Source: Callaeas wilsoni (lineage: Eukaryota > Chordata > Aves > Passeriformes > Callaeidae). Taken from it: a stretch of 64,000 bases of DNA. The DNA lies in assembly GCA_013398955.1 (NCBI GenBank), contig VWPU01005272.1, forward strand, positions 372,001 through 436,000, read 5' to 3'. Shown piece by piece: positions 1-14,399 of the stretch. The notes beneath the pieces are model-generated. The model saw only the letters and a program-made list of their open reading frames with translations, ran no database searches and had not been told where the DNA came from. How positions within the stretch are numbered: the first letter of the stretch is position 1; each line of letters opens with the position of its first letter. Both the position numbers and the translations under genes were made by a program.

Positions 1-3000
1 AGCAGTGAGCCTTCTCTCCCACACCTCCATATACCTCTGTGGGGCTGGGCTCCTGTGATCAGAGGCAGAGGGGTGCTCTCCAGACCAGCCCATGGACAGC
101 AGTGCCCCTCTGCAGCAAGGGCTGCTGCCTCTGGAAGTCAGCCCAGATGGCCAAACCACAACCCAGCTGCCTGGAAGGTTTGAGAGGTGTGGGCAGGGTT
201 TAGCTCTCTCTCCGTTCTTCACCACCCCTTGCACCTGCAGGTGCTGAAACCTGCACCTAGCAATGGCCGTGTTCCCTTATTATTTTGGGATGCTGCCAAC
301 TTTGGAGAAGGTTAATGACGGAAAATAACATCTGTAGCAGTTTATAAGTGAGCTAATTCTAGAACAGACTGTTGTGGGTGAAGACAAGGTATATCTGTAG
401 ATCAACATCTCTCCAGATGCCAAATTCTAACCATCTGCTAGGGCAATTACAGAAAAAGAAATCCTTAAAAAAATATAATCTCTTGTATAGGAAAACTGCA
501 CCAGCCCAAAATGCAGCAGCCCAAATGTATAGTTAGGTATCAGCAATCCCCAAGCTGCAGTATTTATAGAAAACTTAGGAAAATGAAGAGGAAAACACTT
601 CACAGAACTCTTGCTTTACTTGAGTTCCTCTGTTTCCACTACCAGTAGAAGAATGATATGAAAACCTGCCAGTAAAAAGTTACTTGGATATTCATTTTTT
701 AAAAAATGCAAGTCAAGCTAGCGAAGGTGTCTTGGCTGGCATATAGATATTATTCCAGGGCATTGCTATGTAGATTTGAATCTTTCTTACTGCAGCCCAC
801 TGGCTTTTCTCAATAAAAACTCTTTTTTTGGATTACCTGCATGCTTGTGCATTTACTGCTGGGTGGCAATCCACACAAACCATATACAGGCAGCACTCCT
901 GTGTAGGTGCTGGCAAAACCCTCAAGTGTTCTACAGGGCTTTCACTGTCACAGAGATGTCTGAGGCCAGAGACCACAGTGCTGAACTAGAAAACTGGAGA
1001 GGAGCTCTTCAGGCTGGCAGTGAAGAAGGCCAAACAAAAAGAAAAGAGATGCAAAAGAAAGGGAAAAAACTTGAAAATATTCTTGTGAACTCTGCATCAC
1101 TGAGCACTTAACAGTATTTTGGGTAAGGGTTCCTATGACATTTGGGACAGATACACCTTTCTTCGTATTCCCCCCAACACATACAAACACACACTTTAAG
1201 ACACTGCACAGTATTTTTCTGTTGTCAGATCACACTGAAGATTACAACAAGCAACTTTACTAATATATTATTACTGCCATTATTCAAGCAATTCCCTCTT
1301 TAGAAGTTATGAAATATGGATAATAAATAGAATCTGAATAAGCACATATTTTCTTTGTTATGTTAATGGCTTGGCTGAAGTCCACCAGAACAGGCTTATG
1401 TGTGCGACTGGTTGCTTTGTTTCAAACCTCTGGATACTTTATACAAACGGGCTCAAAAAAGGGCACTTTATACAGACCTGTTCATTTGGTGCTACCTCAG
1501 CTGGGAGAAGAGCCCAGTCTGAAAAATCTTTTTTAACCAAGACATTCTTATACTAATGAAAATAAATTCATAATTGGCACTTGGAAAAATATTTTCCTAT
1601 TAAAAGGCAGTGCAAGACGTATCTTTGAGCCTCTCCTATAAAATAGTGTATTTCTTATATTTATCAAAGTCCAATCCACAGACAAGAGATGATTCATATA
1701 AATGAGCCAGTTACTCTAATAAGTCCTGGTTTCTGGGATATGAAAACTTGACCAGACAATGAAAACACAAAGCACAAACTAAAGTAATGGGTATAATTCC
1801 TAAAGGTGAGTAGGAATCTGGCCACTAAATTCTTTCAAGGTATGCCCACTTCCTTGGTTTAGAAAAAGTGTTGTAAATAAAGTTTCCTCCAAGATTCACA
1901 GCATTTTTTGCCTGACTTGAATAACACAACAGTAAGAATATTCTTAGTTTCTCTGCCTCTCATTTTGGTGTCCTTCCATTTTAGCCCGTCCCCTGATTAG
2001 CATCCAGGTCTATAACTATGTTTTCTCTGACCTCAAGTTTTTAAGAACCTGGCAAAAGACCATCATGAAGAATTTTTTCCCAAGAAGGATCTGGACAGGC
2101 CATAGAGCTGAGTCTTGTGAGATGTTCAAACACCTGGAAATGGAGGACATGTAAGTGGCCAAAAAAATATAACTGCTCTTCAGTCTTTGAAAATTTCCAG
2201 GAGGAAGTGAGATCATTTCCTGAAGTGTTTAAATGGCAAGGTCTGTTCATCCACAAAGTAATCCTGTGAGCCCTGGCAAATTGCTTTGGAATTTGCTTTG
2301 CTTTCTTGGCCTGATTGCATCCAGCAGGATTAGTAAGAGAAGCTACCCCAGATAATCTCTCCTGCCACATGTGATGTTCACCTCTCTACATGCACTTACA
2401 ATGAACTACTATAAACATCTTATCAGAGCCTCCAGTTCCCACTGCTATGGGAATTCAGGCTGGTAAACTCACCAGCAAATTTCACTTTTGGTTTGTTTTA
2501 CCGCCATGGACCTGGAGCTTGTGAGAGCCTCCCCAGTGCCAGCCCCAGCACAGCAGCACTGTGCACAGTCACACAGGACATGTGGAGCTTGAGCAGCCAG
2601 AGTAGGAATTCCCTTACTCCGTGCAAGGATCACATTTCATGTCTGAACCGGACAAGCACATTTGGGTTGTGTCCAAGCACATTTGGGTTGTGTCCTGTCT
2701 GTAAGTCAGCTTTTAGCCTCTCTCTCAAGACTGGCAACATAAGTGTCCACTAGCATCAGGTGTGATATTGATACCTTGTAGAGGCATTTCTAAGTACCTC
2801 GATGGAGGCTGACAACATATTGCCTCACCATTTCTAGGCTACCAAAACCCTGCTGCTTTCTTTGCTCCCTGCCACTCAGGGAGGAGTGCGGGGAGTGAGG
2901 CAGGGAGGAGGAGGGAGGACTGTTGCTCTAAGCACGTAAGGCACAACCAAACTCCTGAATCCTCCTCTTTCCCTGTCCTTTACTTTATTCTTAAGCCAGG

Positions 3001-6000
3001 AGTAGTTACTGTCTTTCTGAGCACAATATTAAGTCATCAAAGGTGTTGTGCCTGCTAAATTGTTCACTGAAGAGGGAGTTCCTTTGAGTGATGCTCCTCT
3101 AAAGCTATTGTATCCTCAAAGCACAATGCTGACACCACACCAAGTAACCAAATAAGAGACCAAGTTCCCAAGGATTTGCAGGTTGTGGAATCTGACTGTG
3201 CTTTTGCATCCCTGTGTAAATCAATAGTAATGCCTCTGTGACCTTAGATCCCAGCTCCCAAGTGGAGACATTCCACCTCAGCTCCTAAGAAGAGCAGGCA
3301 CAAACCCTTGAGCTATAAAAGTGCAAACCATTTGAGGAATTTTCCCATACAAAAGTTTCAGAAGACATAAATACACACCTGTAGTTTCCCTTTGGGGCTG
3401 GACAGATCCCATGTGTCCAAGGGAGGCACCTGAAAGTAACAAGAGAAAAGGGTGAGCCCATGTTAGACTTTTCACCCAAAGCAAGCACTGTCTTCTGTGC
3501 CAAAATTGCTATTTTGCCTGCCACATCCTGCCTGCCCTTTTCTTCTTTCAAGATCCCAGGCTGGAGCTGGCAGAGACAAGTGAAACTCTCTGTCTGAGCC
3601 ATTCTGTGGGTGAGAAGCTTTCTTCAAGGAAGTTGTTCTACTCAGGGAATCTGGCAGTTCACAAATCACAAGACTAATGCTCATTGTAAATTAATGCGCA
3701 ATCAGCCAGGCAGAAAACTCCAGTGGCTATAACATTTCACGCCATATAAATAGGAGTAGGTGCTTTGTACAACATGAAATAACCAAGAAACAATAAGACA
3801 TCTCTTACTTTGTGGCTACAAAGACTCCGTCCATGCACCTGAAGAAAGTAATAGTATCATTTATTTCATGATCAATATTTAGGCTTCAAAGGCAAAAATC
3901 ACCTTCTTCTTCTTGGCTGATCTCGGGTGAAATTGAGTTTGTTGTTCACCTCCTGCACTAGAGAGAGAACGAAGCTTTATGCATTGTTCATCTTTGATCA
4001 TCATATAAAAGAAATAAATAGATTTCAATATAACATTTCCCTAGTTCCAATTCATATCAAAGTGCCATTGAACCTGGTAACAGGTTGAGGTTCAATGGAC
4101 CAATGGAACCATCCAAATCTGAATCAGGGCTTCTACAGGGTCAAGAGAGAGCCCTAAGGCTCAGGCTTGGAGCAGGCTGTCAACAGAATATATGGTGGGG
4201 ATGGCAGTGGCTCTGGCCTGCAGGATGGTCTTCCGACCTCCTGCTCAGTTTAATCCAATTTCCCCTCCCAGGTCTGGCTGTTCAGGGCTCTGGCACACGC
4301 AGAGAAAACACTGAGACAACACTCATTTAAAGACCATCACTACCCCAGCTGTCTGCAGCTTCAAGCAGCAGAAATCAGCTGTTGAGGAAAGAGGTATACC
4401 TCTGGGAACAAGGTGGATGTCTGGTATTAATGAGTCATGTCACTGCTTTTTCATTCTTAAAGCAAAAATTGGTATACCTTTATGCACAGTGATGGTGCTT
4501 GTGTCACATCTGGCTAAGGCAATCTGCATTTTGGGTGTTCCTGGGAGGTGCCACAGCCTGCTCCACCTGCGATGGGAAGCCACAAGGGACCCCCCAACAG
4601 GGAGGCTGTTGTGTAAAAACACGTCAGGCCAGAGGTCTAGGAGGAAAAACTGAGCAGACCCTGTCACCTCCATGCTCTCCATTGCCTCCAGTTGTGTAGG
4701 TGTACTTGCATTCCCCTAGCATTTACCTTCACCTTCTATTTTTAAAAAAGTACTAGATGTTCACAGTCAACTGCCTTTGAAGCCCTCCGACCTTCCCATG
4801 TGTGCACAACTCTTGCTGGTGCCTTAAACAATGAAGTCAACATCAGCTCAGTAAAAAAGCAGATGAACACCCTACAAACAGGCAAAATGGAGGCAGAGTG
4901 TTTGCATTGCAGAATATCCAGAGAACAGGTGACCATGACTCCGTGCTGAGGAATCTGCTTTCATTGCCCGTCGGCGGCTCTCCCGGTTTACATCAGCTGC
5001 CAGCTTGACACCCTGTCTAAAGAACTGATATTATTTATGAAGGACCTCAAAGTCACAGCAAACAGGGAGGCAGCCAACTCCACTACAGTCAGTGGGGGCT
5101 AGACAAGGAGTACCACAGCATTCAAATGCTCTTGCTGTGTCAGGTGCAATGAGGCTTCATGCAGCTCCTCAGGATCAGCACAAGGCTCCTTGGATCTGTT
5201 AGCTGACAAATGTGGAAGAGTTACTTGTCTGGGGCCACTTGGACTGTGTGGCTGCAATTGCAGCATGGGGACTGCACGGGACCCTGCACCCTCCCACAAG
5301 ATAGTAATTGGAGAGGTGGGATGGCACCTCAGTAAATCCAGTCGTTTACAGATTCACAGAGCAGTTGTTTATTTTCTCCTTACTTGCACTCTCCTTTATC
5401 TTTGAGTGTCATATTTCTCTCGGCAGTGGTGCAGCTTGCTCCAAGACAGTCAATGAGCTCTTCTTAAGGCCTCAGGAGATGAAGTCACTCTGTGAAATCC
5501 TACACTCTCTAAATCTAAAAGGACATTTGATATATTGCTAGGGATTATTATAAAATATACATGTCTGGTCCAAAATCTAGCCTTGGAAAACTCTTGTATT
5601 CATTCCCTAAAAGATTGGAACCTACATAGACTAGATGTCAGGTACAGTGTGGCTCCCCATTCTCAAAAGAGGTCTCCTCTACCATGAGACTAGTAGTGTG
5701 CATTTGTATTTAACAGCAAAATGGGTAGGAGTGGGGGAGAATCATGCAGGTTTCTGCACTGAGAAACCAAAACATCACATTCAGCCTTCAGCTGGTTTGG
5801 TTTTCTCCTGCAGCAGTGCCTGAAACAGCTTTCTGAAAAAATAGACATTTTCTCAGTCATAATCAAAGAAACTCATGATTTCACAGAGACACTGTGACTT
5901 TGGCTGTCATCTGTGTGCAATGAGGCAAGCAATAGAAACACCATGTCTTTTGCTACTTTTGCTTTCAGTGTGTCAACACACTCACCCATCTGTACCTTAC

Positions 6001-9000
6001 ATCATCCTGTATATATTGGCTCAAACACAATTATTTAGAAAATCTGTGGAAAAATTGTGTGACCAAAAAGCTGAAATATGGTATAATCCTAATAACTCCT
6101 CAGTAACAGCACAGAGCTCTTATCGCAATTTCTTCACGCATTTGATTTTGCCACTAAATCTCTCATGCTCTCTCAGGCTAGTTATCCTTACAGGCTAGAG
6201 GTCAGGTTGCATCCAGAATGGAAGATTCTCCTCTGATAGCATGTCCAATATGAGGGAGATTCCCTGCCTTCAGCAAGTTTTTAAAATGAGATTATTGATT
6301 TCATTTTGCTAGCGAATCAAAGTAGATCACCTGACCAAGAGTGCTGGGATTTCATTTGAGGAGTAAGGACAAAAGGTGAAAGTTTTTCTGTGAAGTGGTG
6401 AGCAGAACGAGCAAAGAAAGACTCTTCCAGTTTTGAAACTCTCAACTCTGCCTCAGACATTTTCCGAAAAAAGCAAGAGCAACAGAACCCCTGATTCTTT
6501 TAGCAGATCATTGAGTTGCAGTTTCTTAAAATGATTTAAGTTTTCCCTTAAGACATTCACCTAATACAAATTTACCTTCCCTACATTGGTTATCAGATCT
6601 AGGCACTGAGATGTGCAAGTTTAAAAGGACCTTAATCTCTGAAATGGTGGAGAACATGGGAAGAAGGTCAAATGATATGAAGTACAAGATAGTGCCAAAA
6701 GGAGATTCTCCTGTGAGGTTTGACATATAAAGTGCTGCGTTCCCTCAAAAACCCGGCTCTGGGTAAGCTACTGGAGAAATACTCATAAAAGAAGCATTAC
6801 TTTATAGGCTAAAAGTAGTCTTGCAAAAAGCAACTCAATTTGGAGAAACAAATATGGTCTCTTCACAGGGGATTTCATACACATTGTTTCCATAATCGGT
6901 GTTGGATTATGGATCCTTTGTGCCTGGCACCAGTACATTCACCTGTGGGGTAATGGGCTCTATCAGCAAAAACAAAGACGCTCTGCCCTCTGTTCTCTGG
7001 AGGGAGTGACAGAACTCAGGCTCCACAGAGCTGGGCAAGTTTTCCTGCCACAGCACCAGTTTACATCAAAGGCATGATCGTGTTTCCTGCCAGATAGAAG
7101 GCAGTGCTTTTTGATGCCTGTTTCTGTTTAGGGAACGCATGTAGTTCTCTCCAGGCTCTGACGAAAGGAGACTAAACTGCAGCAGCCTGGCCTGCCCCAA
7201 GCACAGCCTCATTTTATAAAGTTAAAATAACTACATTACCAGCCAAAATCTTCCATAGGTATAAATGGGAGGGAGGATGAGCTTTAACCTCTCAACATAT
7301 TGGTGGGTGAGTCACTCCAGCCTGCTGGGATTCCAATCCATGGCACATATCCCAGGCTGCAGCAAGGAAGCCCAGGGCATGAAGAGGGGGAGGCAAGCAG
7401 AGCTGTTGCTCGTTCAGCTACTCTGGTTTTTGTGATCCTGGCTCTGTTTCCCAACATAATTTCCATTACCTTGAAGAATGATCCAAACAACTCCAGTAAC
7501 ATGATCAACCGAGTACGAAAATGATCCAGAGGTGATTCAGTGTGTTGATGCTACGGAGGCACAAATGTAATGGTGTATCTCAGTAGTTCCCCTTCTCTCC
7601 ACTTCCTGCACAGCCGGAGGGACTCTGAGCACCAGCCTGCCTTTCAGTAATAAAGACAGCACAACTGCCCTTAAATATTTTCTACAACTGCTGTATTTGA
7701 CTGCTGATGGCTCCCTTTGGAAAGGGCAAACTCAGAAATGCGCCATTGTTTCCCATTGCTGTGCATTAGAAATAACCAGAGGATTTAATTTCAACACAGG
7801 GTTATTGAGTTTTGTATATTTTTGCTCTTTGGAAATTTTGTCTGTGGTGTGTAAGACAAAGGCATATGTAAAAAAATCCCTGTTATTGCCTATTTTTTTG
7901 TTCGGTAGTGCTTCTGCTTTGCACTTTGCTTCTGCATTGTCATTTACAAACCGGTCACAACAACGAATTCATTTACTGTTTACTTGACTCATGTAGCATA
8001 TTGAGTTTCATTACAAGTATCCAGAAAACATTTTTCCTCAGATAATCCTTTATGGCCTCTATGTTCAAGGATCAATTTGTCTCACAAGATGAAACAGAGG
8101 TCAGAAATCAAATGCAGTGTGACAACACTCTGTTATTCCACTTATTATTATGGTAACATCCTCTGGTACTACAAGTGTTAAGACTTGCATAAACATTCCA
8201 ATTTGAAATCTTATTTTGAGAGATCTGCAGCTCAGTCATAGAGATTTGCTGTAGGCAGAACTTGTCATACAAATATTCAGCCTAGAACTAATTTTCTTTA
8301 ACATGTTTTAACATCTTCCAAAACAAGCAAAGAGTTCAGCACTTTAAAAAATACAGTTCTCTGTGTCTTGATCAAAACACAGGACTTGATTAGACAATGA
8401 GTGGCTGTAGTTTGAAGCTAACATATAGAAAGGTTAAGTGAAGTGAGTTACTCTAGAAGTAAACTAGAACAACACACTAGTAGATCAGGCTCAAAGTCAC
8501 TTTGTTTATTAGATACTCTGTTAGGGCCTCCACTAGATTTTACTTTAACACCAGCTTGAATCCAGCTGAACTCTACTCCTCAGAACAAAGTGTCCAAAAA
8601 TGATAGAAAACCTGGTTTATGAAAATCTGTTTCCAGATGATCATATATCATTTACTGAGGCATCCAACAATGCTTCAACTTGTTTCAGCTAAGATAAGTT
8701 GGGTGAGTGCATCTCACATCTCCTGTTTTCATTTATTCAAAATGAAAAATCACCTTCAAGGGATAATACCTTGTGTCAAACACAAAAAAGGGCTGACTTC
8801 AAATAATCCAAACACTGATCTAGCTTGTAGCTAAAGCAGGTCAGGGTGTTTTGCATTCTGTTCAAGATCTTCATAATATTCATTTAAACATCAAAGGCAA
8901 CAAAAGCAATGAACAATGAAAAACTCCAGAAAACATACTATACTGCTCAACTCCACACCTGTGCTCCTTTTCTGGTGCTCCTCTTATATTGAAGGGAGAG

Positions 9001-9640
9001 AGAAAGGAACTGTCAGTGGGTGACTCACTTCAGAGAAGCTCTGGGATATCGTCCAGTTGAACCACCTTCTGCAAACCCTTGTTTTCCTTCTCCAGCTATT
9101 AAGAAAATGTACATGATGAGTTCAGATAGAGGAGGCTTCATCCAGACAGATCTTCCTTGAGAATCTGTAGCAGAAACACAAGTGAGAGGATTGCTAGCAA
9201 GCACCCTTCTTGGATTTGCAACAAATAGCAACAGCATGTTTGGAAACAGCTTTAAACTAAAGAAGTTTATTTTCCTTTCAGTAACCACGCTCCTCTGGGG
9301 AGTTTCAGCAAATGTGCATCTCACAGAAGGTGTGCATATGTGTTTTTTACTTCAACTTCTGCCCAACACCAACCTTTTTGATTGTGTCTATCAGGAGTTT
9401 GTGTGCCTCTGCAGAGGTGACCTTGTGGCCACCTCCATAGATGACATCAATAGCAAAGCATCTCCTTTCCCCAAATCGTAGCCAGAAAAAACTCAGATGT
9501 AACAAAAGGAAAAAAAAAAAAAGTTGCATGTCCAAAGAGCATCGGGGCTGGTGGGAAAGAGAAGGAACAGGGAAGAAACTACAGTTACACTGCATGTCCC
9601 TGGAAAATTGGGGTAAATAGCTGTCTGGCAAAGCTTCAAC
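1..9640. other. Intergenic, no gene recognised
   Basis: Short open frames only, none resembling a known protein and none flanked by convincing splice sites. The first 300 bp and about 2,500-2,950 are GC-raised, which may reflect old mobile-element pieces. One perfect 21-bp tandem duplication is listed separately. Confidence 0.7.
2654..2695. repeat. Perfect 21-bp tandem duplication
   Basis: Two identical copies of a 21-bp unit (starts AAGCACATTTGGG, ends GTGTCC) at 2654-2674 and 2675-2695. Confidence 0.95.
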
Positions 9641-10120
9641 AGGAATATTGTGTTCAATTTTGGACTCTCAGTATGAGATAGATGATAATAAACTGGAGAG
9701 AGAGCAGCAGAGAACTGCTAAGATGGTCAGGAGCCTTAAGGCAAAAAGTGGCAGTTGAGAGAATTGAATTGTTTAATCTTGTTTAATCTGATAAAGAAGA
9801 GACTAAGGGATGGTTTAATAATAGTCTACAACTATTTTTGGGGTATTTCCACAAATGAAACAAGCCAAAATTTTGGTACTGCCAGCTGATAGCAAGGGGG
9901 AACATACACAGATTGTGGTTGGGATGAATGTTAGAAAAAACTTCCAGCTTTACTGGGGGATAATACAGGATACTCAGGGAGGTTGTGGAACCTCTGTCCT
10001 TGGAGGTTTGTAAGACTTAGCTAGACAAAGCCATACCTAACCTGGTAAAATGGCAGTGCTGGTTCAGGAGGTTGGACATGATGACCTCCAGACATTCCTT
10101 CCAGCCAAGATTTCTGTCAC
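9641..10120 (+). mobile_element. CR1-type LINE 3' fragment
   Basis: A degraded reverse-transcriptase-gene tail plus 3' UTR of a chicken-repeat-1 family element, sense on the plus strand. Landmarks in order are TTCAATTTTGGACTCTCAGT, CTGGAGAGAG, TTAGAAAAAACTTCC, GAGGTTGTGGAACCTCTGTC, CTTGGAGGTTTGTAAGAC and GGTTGGACATGATGACCTCC, then CCTTCCAGCC. These follow the usual CR1 order. It is 5'-truncated, as is typical, and has no intact frame. Confidence 0.85.
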
Positions 10121-10610
10121 AAATTATAAGTCCTGTTAATTGACAGTAAGTGAAACAGCTTCAAAAGGAAACGTGGTTCCTCACAGGGGAGGAAAAAATG
10201 TCTCTGCCTGTATGAAAAATGGATTCCTAACCTTCCAAATCCATACAGACCAAATGATGAAAATGCACTTAGAGATGAAAGAGAGCGTTTACTTTTCTGG
10301 AAATATTGCCTTAGCAAGTTCAAGGTCATCAGATTATTTTAAGAGAACAAAAAGTAGCCTCATTAAAAACCAGAATTCTCCATACTTCCTGCTCAGAGTT
10401 GGAACATAAAGGCCCAATCGTAAAAGGTTCATAGAGAAGGGCATTTTTAGACAGTACAATACCTAATACATATTGGGAGTTAAATATACTTTCAAAGGGA
10501 TAGCTATTCAGCTGTACAGGCCACTGCTTTGGACATTAGAAAAGATACTTCGTGCGCTTTAAATATAGATATAGCTCCTATGGTTGCTTCCAAAATAACC
10601 TAGGAACCCT

Positions 10611-10698
10611 GAATTTATTTGTCTGCTACTATAAAAAGTTCTATGATAAAGTTTGAATTTATTTGTCTGCTACTATAAAAAGTTCTATGATAAAGTTT
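10611..10698. repeat. Perfect 44-bp tandem duplication
   Basis: Two identical 44-bp units at 10611-10654 and 10655-10698, each starting GAATTTATTTGTCTGC and ending GATAAAGTTT, with a four-base partial third copy. Identity over 88 bp implies a recent event, or an assembly artefact. Confidence 0.95.
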
Positions 10699-11040
10699 GA
10701 ATCATCTCATGGCTTCTGCGAAAGCATGTTTAAAACCATATATAAAAAAAGAAAGAACAAAAAAATCATATTTAGCCAGTGAAGATCATGTGGCCAAGAA
10801 ATGAGCCTTTCCTCAAAGTATCTGAAGTTTCCTGTGCCATTTCTCCATTTAGATGACTTTAATGAGACAAAGCTGTTTACATTTTTTCAAACCCACTTGA
10901 TTTCCTGCATTTCCAGCTGTGATCCACAGCTTGTGCTCGGTACTGGTAACATCAGACTGTCCAGAGTTAACAATACATGACCACAAGCAAATGTTTCAAA
11001 AACACTTAGGTAAGTGGGGAGGACATTATCTCTTGTATTT

Positions 11041-11135
11041 CACAGGATACCAGGTTGGAAGTGACCTCAAGGATCATCTGGTCCAACCTTTCTTGGCAAA
11101 AGCGTGGTCTAGATGTGGCACCAGTGTTTGACCAC
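11041..11135 (-). mobile_element. Short CR1 3'-end remnant
   Basis: The plus strand reads CACAGGATACCAGGTTGGAA, GTGACCTCAAGGATCATCTG, GTCCAACCTTTCTTGGCAAA and GCGTGGTCTAGA. This is the reverse complement of a CR1 3' end, so the element lies on the minus strand. Under 100 bp is left. Confidence 0.75.
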
Positions 11136-14100
11136 TGCTGACTGTATGTGTGCTGTGTGTTGTGGGCAGTTTGAAAGGCTACTGGAGGACAGCAGAGAGG
11201 CTGCCTGCTTTACTCCGGCCTGCAAGTAAGCAGCTGCAGCACGTGGGGCAGATGAAGCCAGCGGAGGAAGGGGAGTGAAGGAGAGCAGGATCTGCAGGCC
11301 AGCTGGGGACTCATAACAGGAATGGCAGACTTGTCTGTAGCAAAAGGACTGACAAAATAATCTGCAAGATGCTAGGGAAAATGACGCTTTCCTCAGGTGC
11401 CAGATGTGGCCATGCGATTTAGGAAGATGCTCAAAGCTCCACAACAGGAGCAAGAGGAAAAAACAGCCCTCAGGGGTGGGGAGGAAAGATTTGATTTTGA
11501 AAATTGAGTAAAAACAACCTGTCTCCATCAGAAGACCAGAGTGTCTCTGTCAGCAATTACTTTGCTCTCATCTGTATTCTGATCAAATCAAGTATTAGAC
11601 ACTAGATGGCCTTTTGAGATTTCAGGCATATTCCCTTCAAGGAGAAGGTGCAGGTGAATCTGCAACTCTGATACCTCTGAGCATCTGCATTTAGTGTCAG
11701 CACAACTTAGAATGAGCTTAGAATGCTCACTCTCATTCACAACACTGACTAAGGGATTCATGCCATTGAAAGTAAGTGAATATTTCCACATCACTAAAAA
11801 TGCAGCTTGGGTATTTCTGAGAACTTTCCTAGAAAGGAAAAATAGTGATTTTTATGGAGGGAATTTGTAGCGTTTCTTGTAAAACATGGACAAGTCATTA
11901 TTACCATATTGTAGCCATTAACTGCAATGGGGTTTGCTGTACACATGGTGTGACAGAGAAACTGTGATGCATTCAGGAAATATAGACTGGCCTGTTACAT
12001 ATGTAAGCCTAGTCATTTCTCCCTTCTTCACTCTAAGAGGATTATGAAAGCATCTCTGTGACATTATAAAAACATTTTAAAAGGATGCTCCTCTGTGTTG
12101 GTCTGCAGATTGATTTCACTTTCCTTAGGTTTCTTTCAGACTCTCTTCTAGTTCATGTTTGATTTATTAAAAAAAAGAACAAACCAAACCAACCAAAAAT
12201 AATCAGCAGCTGAACCACGCTGGGATGTTCTGCAATAACAAACTAGGACAGACTGGGAAGGAAGGTACTGACACGCAGTCATAGCAAGAATTCACACTTT
12301 AAAAATCCAAAAGGATTTTATGCATGAACCTTAATAAGGCTATTTACAGATGATGAAACTCTCCTGTCAGCATCCCTTTAAAGTTTCTCTGTATAAATAT
12401 CAACAATCCTGCTGGACAATTGGCGAGACATTAGGAGGCTTATGGCATGCTGTGCTGTAAAGCTATCTAGTTTTAAAGAGCAAATGACTCATTTAATAGA
12501 TATGGTTCTGTTGAAAGAACATTCTTCAGAGCTTAGTAAGAAGTTTAAACCACATTAACATTAGAAATCAATAAGCCAAACCACTGTGGACTACTGAGGT
12601 CACGGTTAATAAAGAACGACTTCAATTTTATTTTCATATCCTGTTTTTGGTCTAATCACTTGACCTCATTTTAAAATATGGTCTGGATGTAATTCACCAT
12701 TCCACACAAAGAGACTGATTCTTTTCCCAGTTTTACTTTCTTCAGTAATTTGTATTATATTAAATCTGACTTACACCAGAGGAACTGAATACATTTTCTG
12801 ATATTTTTTAAGGAAATCAGCCACCCAGCTTACAAAGCAGAGTTTGATTTAATGGTGCCATTTGGAGCTTTTCTGGCTACATGATATACAGCTTCTGTTG
12901 GCTATGTGACATAAAACCATGTAGGAATAAGTCCATTGTTTGCTTTGTCCTTTGAATGGCAGATAACTCATTCCTCATTGTCCAAGATACGTAGACTGCA
13001 ACTGCTGGAACGGCATTTCCCCCATTGGAAACAAGGTCGCCTCTGGTCTGCATACAGGCTGAAAGCATGCTGAACGTATCTGCATATTAATTAGAGCTTA
13101 TGTTGAAGATCCTCTGCTCATACACAAGCATTTCAGCAAACAGGCTTTGAATTGTTCAGTACTGAGCCACCCTGAAGTTCCTTTCTAAGCTTTCTGACAG
13201 GAGAAGCCACAGAAAGGAACAGCATAGGATATTTGTACCTTTACAAAACCCCATGTATTTCCTAAAAAATGAAGACATTGCAAGTCTGAAGGATCTTTTT
13301 GTTTCGTTCTTGTTTTTACTGAACCCCCTACTGAAAAACTCAGTTCTCAGTAAACTAAAAGAAGACCAAGAATCCAGAAGCTGTGTGGCAGAAGACAGAC
13401 AGCCTTGAGCACAAACAGCATAAAGTAGCACTAGTGCTAGAATACACTTCCTGGAGCTCTGGTCTTACACACAGGAGAAACACTGCTTGTTGGAAAGAAA
13501 CACTGTGTCTTGGATTTGAGAAAGGAATATCCATAATCTTGAATAGAATGTCTGTGCAGAGGCAGAAACACAGCAGTGACGAGAATGTAGATACCTCAAG
13601 TTTCCACCAAAAAAATCCTTCAGAAAATATTTTCCATCAAAGTTATGCCTGAGCTGAAAGCAAGACTACAATGTTAGCAGTAACAAGAATCTCAGATGAC
13701 CAGACTACTATTTGCTACTGGACAGCCCTGGGGTCATTTATTTACTCTATTATTAACAACTCTTGTCACTCAAATAATCCTACATTTTCATCCATTTCAA
13801 AATAGGAATCAAAGAAAAAAAGGAATGAGTTTCTAACACTTTAAATTTGTCTTCAGTATAACCAAGTCCCACCGTTTAAATTCAGTCATAACTATCTGAG
13901 TTCTGCAGACCTGCTCCCAGGTTTCTGGTCAGGGCTAACACATGGGTTTTCTCAAGGTAAACTCACAATTGTTTTCTGGGTTCCAAACAGTGTATTTACA
14001 AAACATAAAACAGGCTGTGAAAATTTCCTGTTCTTTTAAATTTTCCTATTCTTTTAAAGGTCTAGTCTTTGGACATAGAGTCATCAGTCAATATATTGCC

Positions 14101-14399
14101 CATGATTACTACTGCTGCACTTCACATATCCCACTTTCTGGCATGGCATGGTTTTGTCTCCTTACTTTCCCATAATCACTCCTCAGAAATATTTTAAACA
14201 CCTCCAGCTGATGTCTGGACACAAGGGCACCTGAACTGGTATCAACAGCATATTCAGTAATTTTTGATTTTTAAAAAAATTTTAATGACTTTGGTCCGAA
14301 AATGCTCATCTGCTGTTTTTTAGCTTTTGAGATTTAATGATTTGCTATGGTATAGGAGGAACACAGGAAAACATGAAACAGATGGACAGCCTTTCTGCA

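Larger units (their letters stand above)
10121..14399. other. Intergenic, no gene recognised
   Basis: Apart from the tandem duplication at 10.6 kb and the short CR1 piece at 11.04 kb I see nothing. The longest open frame (139 codons, minus strand, 11,109-11,528) is Leu/Ser/Phe-rich, has no family signature and overlaps the CR1 remnant. Confidence 0.7.

Noticed and set aside
9505..9525. Poly(A) run, suspected retroposed gene tail
   Set aside because: No upstream processed coding sequence or target duplication is visible.
11109..11528. 139-codon minus-strand open frame, longest but one in the window
   Set aside because: Leu/Ser/Phe-rich, starts in ordinary intergenic DNA and runs into a CR1 remnant; no recognisable domain.
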